Under the pieces are notes generated by a model that was not told where the DNA came from, ran no database searches, and saw nothing but the letters and a program-made list of their open reading frames with translations. Both the position numbers and the translations under genes were made by a program. Below, one piece after another: positions 16,281 to 25,757 of a DNA stretch of 64,000 nucleotides (the first letter of the stretch is position 1; the number at the start of each line of letters is the position of its first letter). The DNA is taken from NCBI GenBank assembly GCA_963922415.1, contig CAWUIP010000005.1:1-64000 (forward strand), written 5' to 3'. The stretch comes from Aliishimia sp963922415. GTDB lineage: Bacteria; Pseudomonadota; Alphaproteobacteria; Rhodobacterales; Rhodobacteraceae.

Positions 16281-18323
16281 TTAGTTATCTTCGGCCAAGA
16301 ACCACTGGGTCGCCCGGTAGGGGTACGTCCGGTAGTATTCATAGGACCATGTTTTGAACTCTGGCACGTTCTTCAGACCATTGCGCACGACGATTGGGTT
16401 AGGCGCCGACACCGTGGAGATGAAGAGCATGTTGTCGGTGAAGTTCTTGGCCAAACGCGCACCGATTTCGGACGCCTCCGCCGAACCAGGAACAGCCTGC
16501 TGGAACGCTTCGATATCCGCAATCATGTCTTTGGCGTATTGCGGCGGTTCGATGCCGGATGCGCCATCGCTGTCGAGCCATTCGGCCCAGCCCATGCCGG
16601 TGCGGTGACCGAAGTAAGAGCTGTAGGGTGGAACAAAGCTTTCGGACGTACCCAGCGCAACTGCAACCGGCTCGCCGCGGGCCCACATCATCACGTCCAA
16701 CTCATTTGCCGACTGTGCTGCGCGGTACTCGTCAGGCGTGACCTCCTTCACTGTGGTTTGCACGCCAACATCGGCCCAGTTTTGTGCGACAAGCTCAACA
16801 ACTTCGCCTGCAACACCCTGTGTGGCGAACTGCATATTCAGTGTGATCTTGTCGCCGTTAGGCAGGTCGCGGAAGCCGTCACCGTCCGCATCGACCATGC
16901 CGAGTGCGTCGAGTGTCGCCTTGGCGCCGTCTGGGTCGAACTCGGTGCCGACTTTGGCAAAGGGTGCCGCGAATTCCGGTACGGGCGAGAAGCCAGTATA
17001 GGCAACAGCTTCGCCCTGGCCAAAGAACGCAACTTCGTTCAACTCGTCCCGGTTGATTGCAGCGGACATCGCTTTGCGGAACTCAACGTTGTTGAATACG
17101 CCGCGCTTGGCTTCGTCGGCGCTGGTGACGTTGAACGAGAACGCTGGGACCGCGATGGTTGGCTTCAACTGAACGGTGTAGCCGCCTTTTTCCTGGTTTT
17201 CCAACAGGATCGGCGCGGAGGGCAGTTGAACAGATTGCGACTTGTAATCGACTTCACCGTTTACAAGGGCCAAGATCCGCACTTCATTGTCGTTCTTATA
17301 AAGTTCGTCCTGACGCGAAATGTAGGGCAGCTGCTGGCCTGTCGTATCCACTTGGTGGAAGTAAGGGTTCGCAACCAGCTTGCGGCCTTCAGTGGTGTCT
17401 GCGGTATAGATGTGGCTTTCCAACGTCGGCTGTGTGGCGGCAGGCAAGGATGCCACTTTTGCCGGGTCGCGCAGCATCGGAGTGGGCGTGTCTGTCCAGT
17501 CGGATGCACCGTAATAGTAGTTCACCGCCTCGTAGCCATTTGCAAAGCCTAACGCCTGCGCATTGGCATCGGCATTCGCGTCGATGGCTGGGTGGAACTG
17601 GCCCAAGAAGTGCATCGGCTGGAAGGCCTGCGCGTAAGACGTCGCGAAGTGGACCAAGAGACCCGGCTTTGGCGCGGCCAGCACAAACTTCATCGTGGTT
17701 TCGTCGATCACTTCGATTTGGATCGGCTCACCGCCAGCCAGAACGTAGTCTTTTGGCTTTTCGATGATGTTGCTGTCGAGGGCGAGGTTGTTCAACCAAA
17801 AGGCGACGTCCGCCGTGGTGAATGGCGCGCCGTCCGACCATTTGTGGCCTGCGCGCAAGGACATTGTCAGCTCGGTGAAATCAGCGTTCCATTCCCAGGA
17901 CTTCGCGACGTTCGGCACGATCGTCTGCAAATCGTCCGAATAGCGCGCCAGGTTCACGTGACGGATGGACAGGAAGTCAGATGTGCCCGCTTCGGTGTTG
18001 TTGGAGAGCGCGTCAAGCGTACCGCCGTACGTCCCGACCATCTCGTAGGGCGCCATCACCAGCGGCTCTGCCGGAAGACGCTCCGCCAGGGGTGGCAGGG
18101 CTGGGTTGCCTTGGATTTCGCTGTTGAGCGCCTCGATCTCGGGGTTGGCCGAGAATTCCATGGTGCAGTTTGCGGCGGCTTCGAACTCTGCCAGCTCGTA
18201 CTGCTGTGGGAATTCACCGGGCGCAACGCCCATTGGATCAGCTACTGTCACGGCTGGGCAGGCAGCAAAGCTCGCTGTGCCCAGTGCAGCAAAGGCGGTG
18301 GAAATGAGAAGTGTGCGGCGCAT
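16281..18323 (-). CDS. ABC transporter extracellular substrate-binding protein (family 5, large)
   Basis: A 680-residue SBP_bac_5-type protein. Signal peptide MRRTLLISTAFAALGTASFA with cleavage before ACPAV, then WEWNADFTELTMSLRAGHKWSDGAPFTTADVAFW, the family 5 hallmark. At 680 residues it is about 130-150 longer than DppA/OppA, and belongs to the longer branch that includes opine and oligosaccharide binders. The start at 18323 follows from the signal peptide. It leads the importer unit (SBP, two permeases, two ATPases, then three enzymes). Ligand not predictable from sequence. Confidence 0.9.
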   Translation of the reverse strand: MRRTLLISTAFAALGTASFAACPAVTVADPMGVAPGEFPQQYELAEFEAAANCTMEFSANPEIEALNSEIQGNPALPPLAERLPAEPLVMAPYEMVGTYGGTLDALSNNTEAGTSDFLSIRHVNLARYSDDLQTIVPNVAKSWEWNADFTELTMSLRAGHKWSDGAPFTTADVAFWLNNLALDSNIIEKPKDYVLAGGEPIQIEVIDETTMKFVLAAPKPGLLVHFATSYAQAFQPMHFLGQFHPAIDANADANAQALGFANGYEAVNYYYGASDWTDTPTPMLRDPAKVASLPAATQPTLESHIYTADTTEGRKLVANPYFHQVDTTGQQLPYISRQDELYKNDNEVRILALVNGEVDYKSQSVQLPSAPILLENQEKGGYTVQLKPTIAVPAFSFNVTSADEAKRGVFNNVEFRKAMSAAINRDELNEVAFFGQGEAVAYTGFSPVPEFAAPFAKVGTEFDPDGAKATLDALGMVDADGDGFRDLPNGDKITLNMQFATQGVAGEVVELVAQNWADVGVQTTVKEVTPDEYRAAQSANELDVMMWARGEPVAVALGTSESFVPPYSSYFGHRTGMGWAEWLDSDGASGIEPPQYAKDMIADIEAFQQAVPGSAEASEIGARLAKNFTDNMLFISTVSAPNPIVVRNGLKNVPEFKTWSYEYYRTYPYRATQWFLAEDN

Positions 18324-18444
18324 GGTCGTCCCCCGTTGCGGTATTAACGCGCGGTTTCTAACGCCCGGGTCACGACAGTTTTGTGACGAGATCGGAAACA
18401 ATGTGACGGAGCAACCAGTGTGGCGCTGGCCAACTTGTGGTGCT

Positions 18445-19167
18445 TTAGCGCCCGCCCGTGACCTCAATCGCAGAGCCCGTCATATAGCTTGCAGCGTCCG
18501 ACAGCAAAAACAGGATGGGCTTTGCCACTTCATCTGCGCTGGCCTCGCGACCGATGGGAACCATGTGGGCCAGACGCTGCGCGCGGCCCGGCTCACCACC
18601 CTTGGCGTGAAGTTCAGTGTCAATCAGGCCAGGTCGCACTGACATAACGCGCACGCCGCGCGGGGCCAGCTCGTCCGACAACCCTTTCGTAAAGGTATCA
18701 ATCGCGGCCTTCGAGGCTGCATAATCGGCATACTGGTTGCCCGACCCAAGCCGTGCGGCGGCAGAGGAAATGTTGACGATCACACCAGGTCCGTCCATGC
18801 GCGCTGCGGCGTCCCGTGCAACCATGATCGCGCCGATCACGTTCACATCGAACATCCGCCGAAGCCGATCATAGCCCATGTCGGCCACAGGCGCTGTCTC
18901 AGCAACGATGCCAGCATTGTTAATGCATGCGTCAAGGCGCGGGATCTGTGCAAACATCCCGGCCAATGCCTCTGGGTCGGCAACATCCGCTTGCAAAAGG
19001 GTCACGCGCGCACCTACCGCCTCGCACGCAGTTTTGACCGCCTCTGCGCCTGCTGTGTCGGTCCGATAATTGAGGTACAAATCGTACTCTGGCGCCGCCA
19101 AACGCGCGCAGGCAGCACCGATGCCGGCAGACGCCCCTGTGATCAAAAGTGCTGGTCGTTCGGACAT
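18445..19167 (-). CDS. SDR-family oxidoreductase
   Basis: A 240-residue classical short-chain dehydrogenase. Cofactor motif TGASAGIG at 10-17, NNAG at about 86-89, the Ser of NISSAAARLGSG and the Y-A-A-S-K active-site motif (YADYAASKAAIDTFTKGLS), and a C-terminal FLLSDAASYMTGSAIEVTGGR. The start is the ATG at 19167 with GAGGGGAG upstream. It diverges from the DMGDH-like gene. It is 121 bp upstream of the importer binding protein on the same strand and might be co-transcribed. Substrate unknown. Confidence 0.85.
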   Translation of the reverse strand: MSERPALLITGASAGIGAACARLAAPEYDLYLNYRTDTAGAEAVKTACEAVGARVTLLQADVADPEALAGMFAQIPRLDACINNAGIVAETAPVADMGYDRLRRMFDVNVIGAIMVARDAAARMDGPGVIVNISSAAARLGSGNQYADYAASKAAIDTFTKGLSDELAPRGVRVMSVRPGLIDTELHAKGGEPGRAQRLAHMVPIGREASADEVAKPILFLLSDAASYMTGSAIEVTGGR

Positions 19168-19425
19168 CCGATGTCTCCCCTCAGTGAACCCTATGCGCGG
19201 CCTAGGCGTATCGGACAGCTGCCAAGGGCTCAAGGGATCGCAGCGCGGATTGACCTTCAATCTACGCGGCCACAACAGCTTTGGCACGCTGTTTGCGACA
19301 CGCGCGCCCAGAAAAGCCGCTTCCAGCCTAGGACGCGCCAAAGAGTTCTGACAGGGTGCGTATATCACTGCTTTAGCGGCGCATTTGATGCGCGTCGCAG
19401 CGGTGAGATGGGCGAGAGGATCACT

Positions 19426-21861
19426 ATGAAAACACGGACAAAGGTGGCCGTTATCGGCGGCGGCATCGCAGGATGCTCAACGCTTTACCATTTAACGCAA
19501 GAAGGATGGTCCGACGTTGTCCTGATCGAGCGGGACGAACTGACCTCTGGCACCACGTGGCATTCTGCGGCGCAGGTCACGAACTTTGGCATGAACCAAA
19601 CAATGGTGGGGCTGAAGTCGCATTCTATCGCGCTTTACAAAAAGCTGCGGGACGATCCCGACTACCCGGTTGGGTACCACCATGGGGATGGCGGGATTCG
19701 CTTGGCCAATACCGAAGCGCAGATGCAGGGGTATCGCCACTTTGCCTCAATGGCGCGGGGCATGGGCGTCGAATTTGAGGTGATAGATGCACAAGAATGC
19801 GCGCGGCGCCATCCGCTGATATCGACGACAAATCTGGTCGGCGGGCTCTGGGATGGCGAAGACGGCGATATCGATCCGGCGCAGCTGTGCCAAGCGTTGG
19901 CGTTTCATGCGCGCAAGGCGGGGGCAGAGGTTTACCGGCATACGGGCGTCACGGGCCTGACGCAACACAGCGACGACACATGGACTGTTGAGACCACTAA
20001 TGGAACAATCGACGCAGACATCGTCGTGAACGCCTGCGGATACCGTGTGAACGAAGTCGGCGCCATGATGGGCGTCCAACATCCCGTAGCATCGATGGAA
20101 CACCAGTACTTCGTGACCGAGGACATTCCCGCCATCGTCGCGGCAGACCGCCGCATGCCACTCTTACGCTGCCCCATTTCAGACTACTATTCGCGGCAAG
20201 AGAAAAACGGTCTTTTGGTGGGCTTCTACGAACAGGGCTGCAAGACCTGGGGCATGGACGGGATCAGTCCCAATTTTGCCAATGACCTTTGTCCCGATGA
20301 CCTTGACCGGGTGATGGACGTCTTGGAAGGCGCGTTTGAACGCATGCCCGCACTGGCGGAGGTTGGGATCAAGCGGGTCGTCAACGGCCCCATCACTTAC
20401 ACGATTGATGGCGCGCCGCTGGTTGGACCGATTCCAGGCAAGCGCAACGCGTTCTGCATCATTGGCTTGCGCGCAGGTGTGGGTGAGGGCGGCGGACACG
20501 GTTGGCTCCTGGCGCAACAGATCGTCCACGGTGAGGCGTGTTACGACACGTGGTGCCTGGATCCACGACGATTCACTGGACATGCGACGGTTGAATTGAC
20601 GGCACTTAAAGCCATCGAAGACTACCAAAACGAGTTTCGGTTTCACTTCCCGCACGAGCACCGCCCCGCCGGGCGGTCCGCCAAGACCACGCCATTGACA
20701 CCCGTCCTAGCAGCGGAAGGCGCGGAATTCACTGTGGTCAACGGATGGGAGCGCGCAGACTACTTCAAGCCCACGCCGGAGTTCCTTCCGACCTTAAGCT
20801 TCGACTTTGACGAAACCTTCGACATTGTCGGTGCCGAGGTACATGCGGTGCAGACCGCCGTAGGTCTGTGCGAAGTGAACGGCTTCAACCGATTTGAAAT
20901 TACAGGCCGGGACCGTCACGCATTTCTGGATCGGATGTTTTGCGGCACCGTCACACAGCGCGAGGGCCGCGTCGGATTGGGCTATTTGCTAAACCACCAT
21001 GGCATGGTCAAAAGCGAGGCCACCATTGCCAACCTGCCTGCGTCAGATCGCGGACCTGCGCGGGTTTGGTACGGCTCTGCCGCCGCCGCGGAGTTTCATG
21101 ACATGGATTGGTTGCAGGGCCATCTAAGCGGCGAAGAAGATGTGCAGATCCGCAGTCTGACCAACGATCAAACAATCCTGGTCCTGGCAGGCCCAAACGC
21201 CCGGGCGGTTATGGCCATCGTATCGCGCGCGGATTGGTCCAGGGAGGCGTTTCCCTGGCTGTCGGTCCGCGAGTGCTTTGTTGGGTTTGCGCCTGCAACG
21301 GTCATGGCTGTGAGCTTTTCGGGCGAGTTGGCGTATGAAATCCACGTCCCCAATGCCTCTCTCTATGCAGCATACCAAGCGCTCCGCTCGGCAGGGCAAT
21401 CCCATGATCTGCAACTCTTCGGCGCGCGCGCCGTTGACGCGATGCGTCTTGAGAAGGGGTTTCTGCATTGGAAGGCGGATCTGATCACCGAATTTGACCC
21501 GTTTGAAACTGGCCTGGATCGTTTTGTAAAACCGGACAAAGGGCCCTTTGTCGGGCGCGACGCACTGATTGCGCGCCAGGCAAATGGACCGCAGAAGCGC
21601 CTCGTGACACTCGACGTCGAAACTCGCAAACGTCCGGCCCATCCCGGCGCGTCCGTGATGGAGGGCGCGCACGTGATCGGAACGGTCACGTCCGGCGCTT
21701 GGGGATACCGTGTCGAAAAAAACCTGGCATACGCCTATGTCAATCCTGATTTCGCTGAGCCTGGGCGCCGCGTCGCGCTGGATTTATGCGGCACACGGGC
21801 CGACGCCTGCGTGATCCCACCGTCGCCCTACGATCCAGAATTCGCAAAACTAAAGTCCTGA
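19426..21861 (+). CDS. FAD-dependent DMGDH/SARDH-like oxidoreductase with GcvT domain
   Basis: An 811-residue protein. The DAO domain (about 1-370) starts with VAVIGGGIAGCSTLYHL. The TTWHSAAQ segment holds His46, the equivalent of the residue that covalently attaches FAD in dimethylglycine and sarcosine dehydrogenases. An FAO_M linker (about 375-430) and a GcvT plus GcvT-C folate-binding part (about 430-811) follow. Such enzymes demethylate N-methylated glycines with transfer of C1 units to tetrahydrofolate. Roseobacters carry several paralogues with unknown substrate. GAGAGGA is upstream of the ATG at 19426; a 258-bp divergent spacer precedes it. Confidence 0.85.
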   Translation: MKTRTKVAVIGGGIAGCSTLYHLTQEGWSDVVLIERDELTSGTTWHSAAQVTNFGMNQTMVGLKSHSIALYKKLRDDPDYPVGYHHGDGGIRLANTEAQMQGYRHFASMARGMGVEFEVIDAQECARRHPLISTTNLVGGLWDGEDGDIDPAQLCQALAFHARKAGAEVYRHTGVTGLTQHSDDTWTVETTNGTIDADIVVNACGYRVNEVGAMMGVQHPVASMEHQYFVTEDIPAIVAADRRMPLLRCPISDYYSRQEKNGLLVGFYEQGCKTWGMDGISPNFANDLCPDDLDRVMDVLEGAFERMPALAEVGIKRVVNGPITYTIDGAPLVGPIPGKRNAFCIIGLRAGVGEGGGHGWLLAQQIVHGEACYDTWCLDPRRFTGHATVELTALKAIEDYQNEFRFHFPHEHRPAGRSAKTTPLTPVLAAEGAEFTVVNGWERADYFKPTPEFLPTLSFDFDETFDIVGAEVHAVQTAVGLCEVNGFNRFEITGRDRHAFLDRMFCGTVTQREGRVGLGYLLNHHGMVKSEATIANLPASDRGPARVWYGSAAAAEFHDMDWLQGHLSGEEDVQIRSLTNDQTILVLAGPNARAVMAIVSRADWSREAFPWLSVRECFVGFAPATVMAVSFSGELAYEIHVPNASLYAAYQALRSAGQSHDLQLFGARAVDAMRLEKGFLHWKADLITEFDPFETGLDRFVKPDKGPFVGRDALIARQANGPQKRLVTLDVETRKRPAHPGASVMEGAHVIGTVTSGAWGYRVEKNLAYAYVNPDFAEPGRRVALDLCGTRADACVIPPSPYDPEFAKLKS

Positions 21862-21895
21862 CCGACCCGAAGCCAGCCCAGTTTTGCACTGGGCG

Positions 21896-21981
21896 TGGTA
21901 CCCGCGGCCGGACTCGAACCGGCACGGCCTTTCGGCCTGGAGATTTTAAGTCTCCTGTGTCTACCATTCCACCACGCGGGC
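21896..21981 (-). tRNA. tRNA-Leu, anticodon UAA
   Basis: On the minus strand an 86-nt cloverleaf runs from GCCCGCG to CGCGGGTACCA with encoded CCA. The acceptor arm has the G1-U72 pair also found in E. coli tRNA-Leu(UAA). The anticodon loop is CTTAAAA with anticodon TAA, a short type II variable arm (GGCC-GAAA-GGCC) is present, and the T-arm is CCGGTTCGAGTCCGG. Confidence 0.96.
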
Positions 21982-22154
21982 CGCGTGTCAGGCCTGCAGG
22001 GGCCTTTTCATACCGCTTACGACCCGAAGGCCGAACGGACAACGCATCGCGTCGCATCTTTCAACACCGCGTTGCCTCGGCTCTTGATAGGTCGGCAGCA
22101 GATTGAAAACAATGCATGATCTGACGCGCCTGCGCGCTTTGATGCATTCGCCGC

Positions 22155-22712
22155 TTAGAGATCTTGTCCAAGGATTTCCAACGGGGCGCCTTTGGCCATC
22201 AAATGCCGCTCACTGAGCCACGGGTTTAGGGCCAAGGCTTGCAAAAGTGCATTCCGCGCCGCGTCGATTTCACCAAGGTTTAACTGGCTGAGTGCCAGTC
22301 CTGACAAGGCGCCGACATGTTCAGGCGACAGAGAAAGCGCTTTGGTCAAATCGACGACGGCGGCTGCATAATCCTGGCGCAGGTAGTGTATGAAGGCACG
22401 TTGGTTGTAGCCTTCCGCGTATCCTGGGCAGTAGTCGACCAACCGGTCAAATGCCGCAATGGCACCGGCAAAATCGTAGGATTGCCGCCGTGCCATGCCT
22501 TCGTTCAGATCGTCTTGCGCACGCGCATCGGGCGCATCAAGCCAGTATTGCCACATCTGGTCAGAGAGGCTGCGCCCTTGTGCTTCGTTCGGGGCCTTGC
22601 GCGCGTCTTCGACAAGCGACTTCAAGGCGCTGCTGTGGTCAGGCGCCGGCGGGCACTCTGCATGGGCAACGCTTCCAATGCAGGCGGCCAAGAGGAGAAC
22701 ACTGGGCTTCAT
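22155..22712 (-). CDS. Secreted TPR-repeat protein
   Basis: A 185-residue protein with signal peptide MKPSVLLLAACIGSVAHA (cleaved before ECPPAP), then about two to three tetratricopeptide repeats (ARRQSYDFAGAIAAFDRLVDYCPGYAEGYNQRA, DYAAAVVDLTKALSLSPEHVGALSGLA, GEIDAARNALLQALALNPW). Likely periplasmic. The start at 22712 is chosen from the signal peptide. It diverges from the rhomboid gene. Role unknown; probably a protein-interaction scaffold. Confidence 0.8.
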   Translation of the reverse strand: MKPSVLLLAACIGSVAHAECPPAPDHSSALKSLVEDARKAPNEAQGRSLSDQMWQYWLDAPDARAQDDLNEGMARRQSYDFAGAIAAFDRLVDYCPGYAEGYNQRAFIHYLRQDYAAAVVDLTKALSLSPEHVGALSGLALSQLNLGEIDAARNALLQALALNPWLSERHLMAKGAPLEILGQDL

Positions 22713-22800
22713 GCGATAAAGAATGGCGCAAGGTCGCGTCGTGTCAACTCTCTGGCCCCGTTGCCTTGACCGGCCAGGGCTTTCGCGCCACCTAAAGCAC

Positions 22801-23559
22801 ATGTTTCCGATCCGTGATCACAATCCCTCCGGCCGCGTTCCCTATGTCACATATGCCTTGATGGCTGCGAACATCCTTGTGTTTTTGAGCTATGTTGCAC
22901 TCTTTCAGGATGCGCGCGCAATCAATGGGTTCTTCGATACTTGGGCCATGATCCCAGCCGAGGTTTCGCGCGGCGGTGCGCTGCACACAGTTGTGACGTC
23001 GATGTTCCTGCACGGTGGCTGGATGCACCTGGCGGGCAATATGCTCTTTCTGTGGATCTATGGCGACAACGTGGAAGACGAGATGGGGCATGCGCCGTTT
23101 CTGCTGTTCTACCTTGCCGCAGGCGCCACAGCGGGCGTGATCCATATCCTCTCGGCACCCTGGAGCACCGTCCCAACAGTCGGGGCGTCTGGGGCGATTG
23201 CAGGTGTGATGGGCGGCTATCTTTTGATGTTCCCGAAAGCCCGCGTCGACATTCTGATCTTCTTTGTTGTGTTTATCCGGATCATCCCAATTCCCGCATG
23301 GATCGTTCTTGCCGTCTGGTTCGGGATGCAATTTGTCGGCGGCATTGGCGCAGATCCAAATGGCGGTGGCGTTGCCTATTGGGCACATGCAGGCGGCTTC
23401 GTGGCGGGATTGATCCTAACTCTGCCGGTTTGGCTGCGCAAAGGCGGCACCGCGTTTTGGCGACGCACCGATTACCACCCGCCCCACCCCGAGGCACGCT
23501 ATGCCACAACCCAAAGCCGTATACCGAAGATAGGCCGTCGGTCTCGTACGCGCCGCTAA
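22801..23559 (+). CDS. Rhomboid-family intramembrane serine protease
   Basis: A 252-residue inner-membrane protein with six or so membrane segments. The HGGWMHLAGNMLFLWIYGDNVED motif (residues 71-93, oxyanion Asn80), the nucleophile in GASGAIAG (Ser130) and the catalytic His in YWAHAGGFVAGL (His196) are all intact, so it should be active. An extra charged C-terminal tail is cytosolic. Substrates unknown. An 8-bp GC-rich hairpin (23563-23585) follows the stop. Confidence 0.9.
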   Translation: MFPIRDHNPSGRVPYVTYALMAANILVFLSYVALFQDARAINGFFDTWAMIPAEVSRGGALHTVVTSMFLHGGWMHLAGNMLFLWIYGDNVEDEMGHAPFLLFYLAAGATAGVIHILSAPWSTVPTVGASGAIAGVMGGYLLMFPKARVDILIFFVVFIRIIPIPAWIVLAVWFGMQFVGGIGADPNGGGVAYWAHAGGFVAGLILTLPVWLRKGGTAFWRRTDYHPPHPEARYATTQSRIPKIGRRSRTRR

Positions 23560-23635
23560 GGAGCGCCGTGTCGCCGCCACGGCGCGCGCAGCCTTTGGGC
23601 AGCCCTCAACGCCAAGACACTAAAAACCGTTCCCT

Positions 23636-23661
23636 ATGATCCTTTGGGATCATGATCCCAA
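23636..23661. repeat. Nested mutually exclusive palindromes (GATCC/GGATC)
   Basis: ATGATCC-TTTG-GGATCAT (23636-23653) overlaps TTGGGATC-AT-GATCCCAA (23644-23661). Both are perfect; they share GGGATC, so as DNA sites or RNA hairpins they exclude each other. Located in the 202-bp spacer about 100 bp before the secreted coiled-coil gene. Possibly a regulatory site of that gene. Confidence 0.55.
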
Positions 23662-23761
23662 GCGCTGACACCCCGTAAGTCATGCGGTGCGCCTGCCCGA
23701 TACTGCGAACAACAGACACTCACTTTCGCCGGGCCGGTTAAGATTGATAAGGGAAACGAAA

Positions 23762-24889
23762 ATGAAGAATTCACTTTTTTGCTGTGCACTTGCAATTTCC
23801 ACGGCCACTTCCGGGCTCGCGCAGGAGATGTGGAATGTCGACTGCAGTTCCGTTTTGTCAGAGAAGCTTCTCGACACGACAAGCACCGATACCGGGGTCG
23901 AACTTATTCTGGACTTTCAAAAAGACATCTGTTCGCGCGACTTCGAAACCAAAGAGGCTGCGCAATCCTACGCGCGCAGCGGCGGGCTTGGTCTCAAGAT
24001 CCCAAGTTATGGCGAGTTGTCGGTCACAGATGCCAAAACCGAAGGGCAGTCGAGCTTTAGCTACAAAGACTCTGTCTTCTGCGACCAAAGTTCAAGCGAG
24101 GTCGCAAACCTTGCCGCAAGCCAGTTCAAAACCAGTACAGCCAAGTTTGCGTTTGACGCGTTCAAATTCTGCGTGGAGCGGCAAGATGGCGGTACGTTCA
24201 TGACGTACAACGTGTCCGAGCAGGGCCGGCTTTTGCGCGCGCAAATTACCAAGCGCGTGACTGCAAACACACGCCTCACCTATGCAATCGAGGGCTTTTC
24301 GGTTGTCGCACCGCAAGGCACCGACGCGACGTGCGAAGTTCGCGCGAAAGACATCCGCGAAACGCTGAAAGAAGGGCAGCCTGTCGAGATCGAGGTCGCG
24401 ACGGCTAATATTACCTGTTTCAAATCCGGGGACGACTTTGCTGTCATCGATATCGCGACGACGGAATCTGATTTCGGGATCACGATGCCGTCCGAGGTCG
24501 CTATGGCGGCGGCGCGCGACGAGGCCGACAAGGCATCGCTACGGGCCACGATCAGCGGGTTGGAAACCGATCTCGCTGCGCGTGACACAGATCTTGGTGC
24601 AACGCGCGACAAGATCGCGGGCCAGACGACAGAGCTATCGCAGCTTAAGGCACGCCTGAGATGTGCCCGCACCTGGAGCGATGCCTACACCGAGGACCGC
24701 AAAACGGCTCACGCCGAGATTGATCGGATCACAAAAACCACCAGCAATCTTGGCCAACTGAGCCACTACGCCAACGTCTTTTTGAATGGAGCAAACCGCG
24801 GCAACACCACTTTGCGGATCGTTTGGAAGCAAATGACCACAGAGATCGGCAATCTGAACCGGATTTTGGCGGGTCAGCGCACGTGCTAA
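23762..24889 (+). CDS. Secreted coiled-coil protein of unknown function
   Basis: A 375-residue protein. Signal peptide MKNSLFCCALAISTATSGLA, mature N-terminus QEMWNVDC. A globular cysteine-containing N-domain (about 20-240, six or so Cys) is followed by a heptad-like coiled coil (about 245-305, EADKASLRATISGLETDLAARDTDLGATRDKIAGQ) and a short C-terminal part ending in RTC. I do not recognise the family. Codon use is less GC-biased than in neighbours. Nested palindromes precede it; SuhB converges from the other side with a 3-bp gap. Confidence 0.75.
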   Translation: MKNSLFCCALAISTATSGLAQEMWNVDCSSVLSEKLLDTTSTDTGVELILDFQKDICSRDFETKEAAQSYARSGGLGLKIPSYGELSVTDAKTEGQSSFSYKDSVFCDQSSSEVANLAASQFKTSTAKFAFDAFKFCVERQDGGTFMTYNVSEQGRLLRAQITKRVTANTRLTYAIEGFSVVAPQGTDATCEVRAKDIRETLKEGQPVEIEVATANITCFKSGDDFAVIDIATTESDFGITMPSEVAMAAARDEADKASLRATISGLETDLAARDTDLGATRDKIAGQTTELSQLKARLRCARTWSDAYTEDRKTAHAEIDRITKTTSNLGQLSHYANVFLNGANRGNTTLRIVWKQMTTEIGNLNRILAGQRTC

Positions 24890-24892
24890 CGC

Positions 24893-25681
24893 TTACCCGC
24901 CGCGGATCACCTTGCTGAACGGCGCGAACATGCTTTCGGGGGCGCAAATGACGGCCCCCGAGGTCAATGGGTCTTCATCCGCAGAGACCGCTTCTAACAG
25001 CGCGCCCGCTTCGCGTGCGATGATCACGCCGGCGGCGATGTCCCAGATATTCAGGCCACGCTCCCAGAACCCGTCATAGCGGCCTGCGGCGACGTAAGTT
25101 AGGTCCAACGCAGCAGCCCCCCAACGGCGCACGCCGGCGCAGGCGGGCATCAGGCGGGCGAGGTCTTGCAGGGTCTCTGGCAGGTCGCCACGCCCGGCAA
25201 AGGGGATACCGGTCGCAAAGACGCATTCAATCATGTTGCGGCGCTGACTGACGCGCAGGCGTTGATCGTTCATAAAGGCGCCCTGCCCGCGTTCGGCAAA
25301 GAACATCTCGTCTTTTACAGGGTCATAGACCACGCCCGCCACGATCTGGCCTTTGTGCTCCAGCGCGATAGACACCGCCCAATGCGGCAGGCCGTGCAGA
25401 AAGTTCGTCGTGCCATCCAGCGGATCGACGATCCAGCGGCGCGTGGGGTCTTCGCCCGGTGTCTCGCCGCTTTCCTCGCCCAGCCAACCATAGGTCGGAC
25501 GCGCGCCGATCAGCTCTTCGCGCAAAATGGTCTCGGCCGCGATATCCGCTTTGGACACGAAGTCGCCCGCGCCCTTCATGGAGGCGGTCAGGTTCTCCAC
25601 CTCGCGGAAGTCCTTGGTCAACGACCGGCCTGCCTTGCGGGCGGCTTTGAGCATGATATTGAGATTGGCACTGCCCTGCAT
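24893..25681 (-). CDS. suhB: Inositol monophosphatase (SuhB type)
   Basis: A 262-residue IMPase. Metal motifs GEESGE (about 68-73), VDPLDGTTNFLHGLPHWAVSIAL (about 85-107) and WDIAAGVIIAREAGA near residue 218 are complete, matching the SuhB branch. Hydrolyses myo-inositol-1-phosphate and related esters; in E. coli SuhB also acts with Nus factors on rRNA transcription. Monocistronic; divergent from the PLP decarboxylase gene. Confidence 0.88.
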   Translation of the reverse strand: MQGSANLNIMLKAARKAGRSLTKDFREVENLTASMKGAGDFVSKADIAAETILREELIGARPTYGWLGEESGETPGEDPTRRWIVDPLDGTTNFLHGLPHWAVSIALEHKGQIVAGVVYDPVKDEMFFAERGQGAFMNDQRLRVSQRRNMIECVFATGIPFAGRGDLPETLQDLARLMPACAGVRRWGAAALDLTYVAAGRYDGFWERGLNIWDIAAGVIIAREAGALLEAVSADEDPLTSGAVICAPESMFAPFSKVIRGG

Positions 25682-25757
25682 GGTCGATGGGTCCTGAACT
25701 TTGGGGATCAGCGCGGGCCATAACGCGGGCAGCGAGAGCGTGCAAGGAGGTAGCGGG

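Noticed and set aside
16128..17552. 474-residue open frame antisense to the binding-protein gene
   Set aside because: The opposite strand encodes a protein with a signal peptide and a clear family 5 signature; this frame has none.
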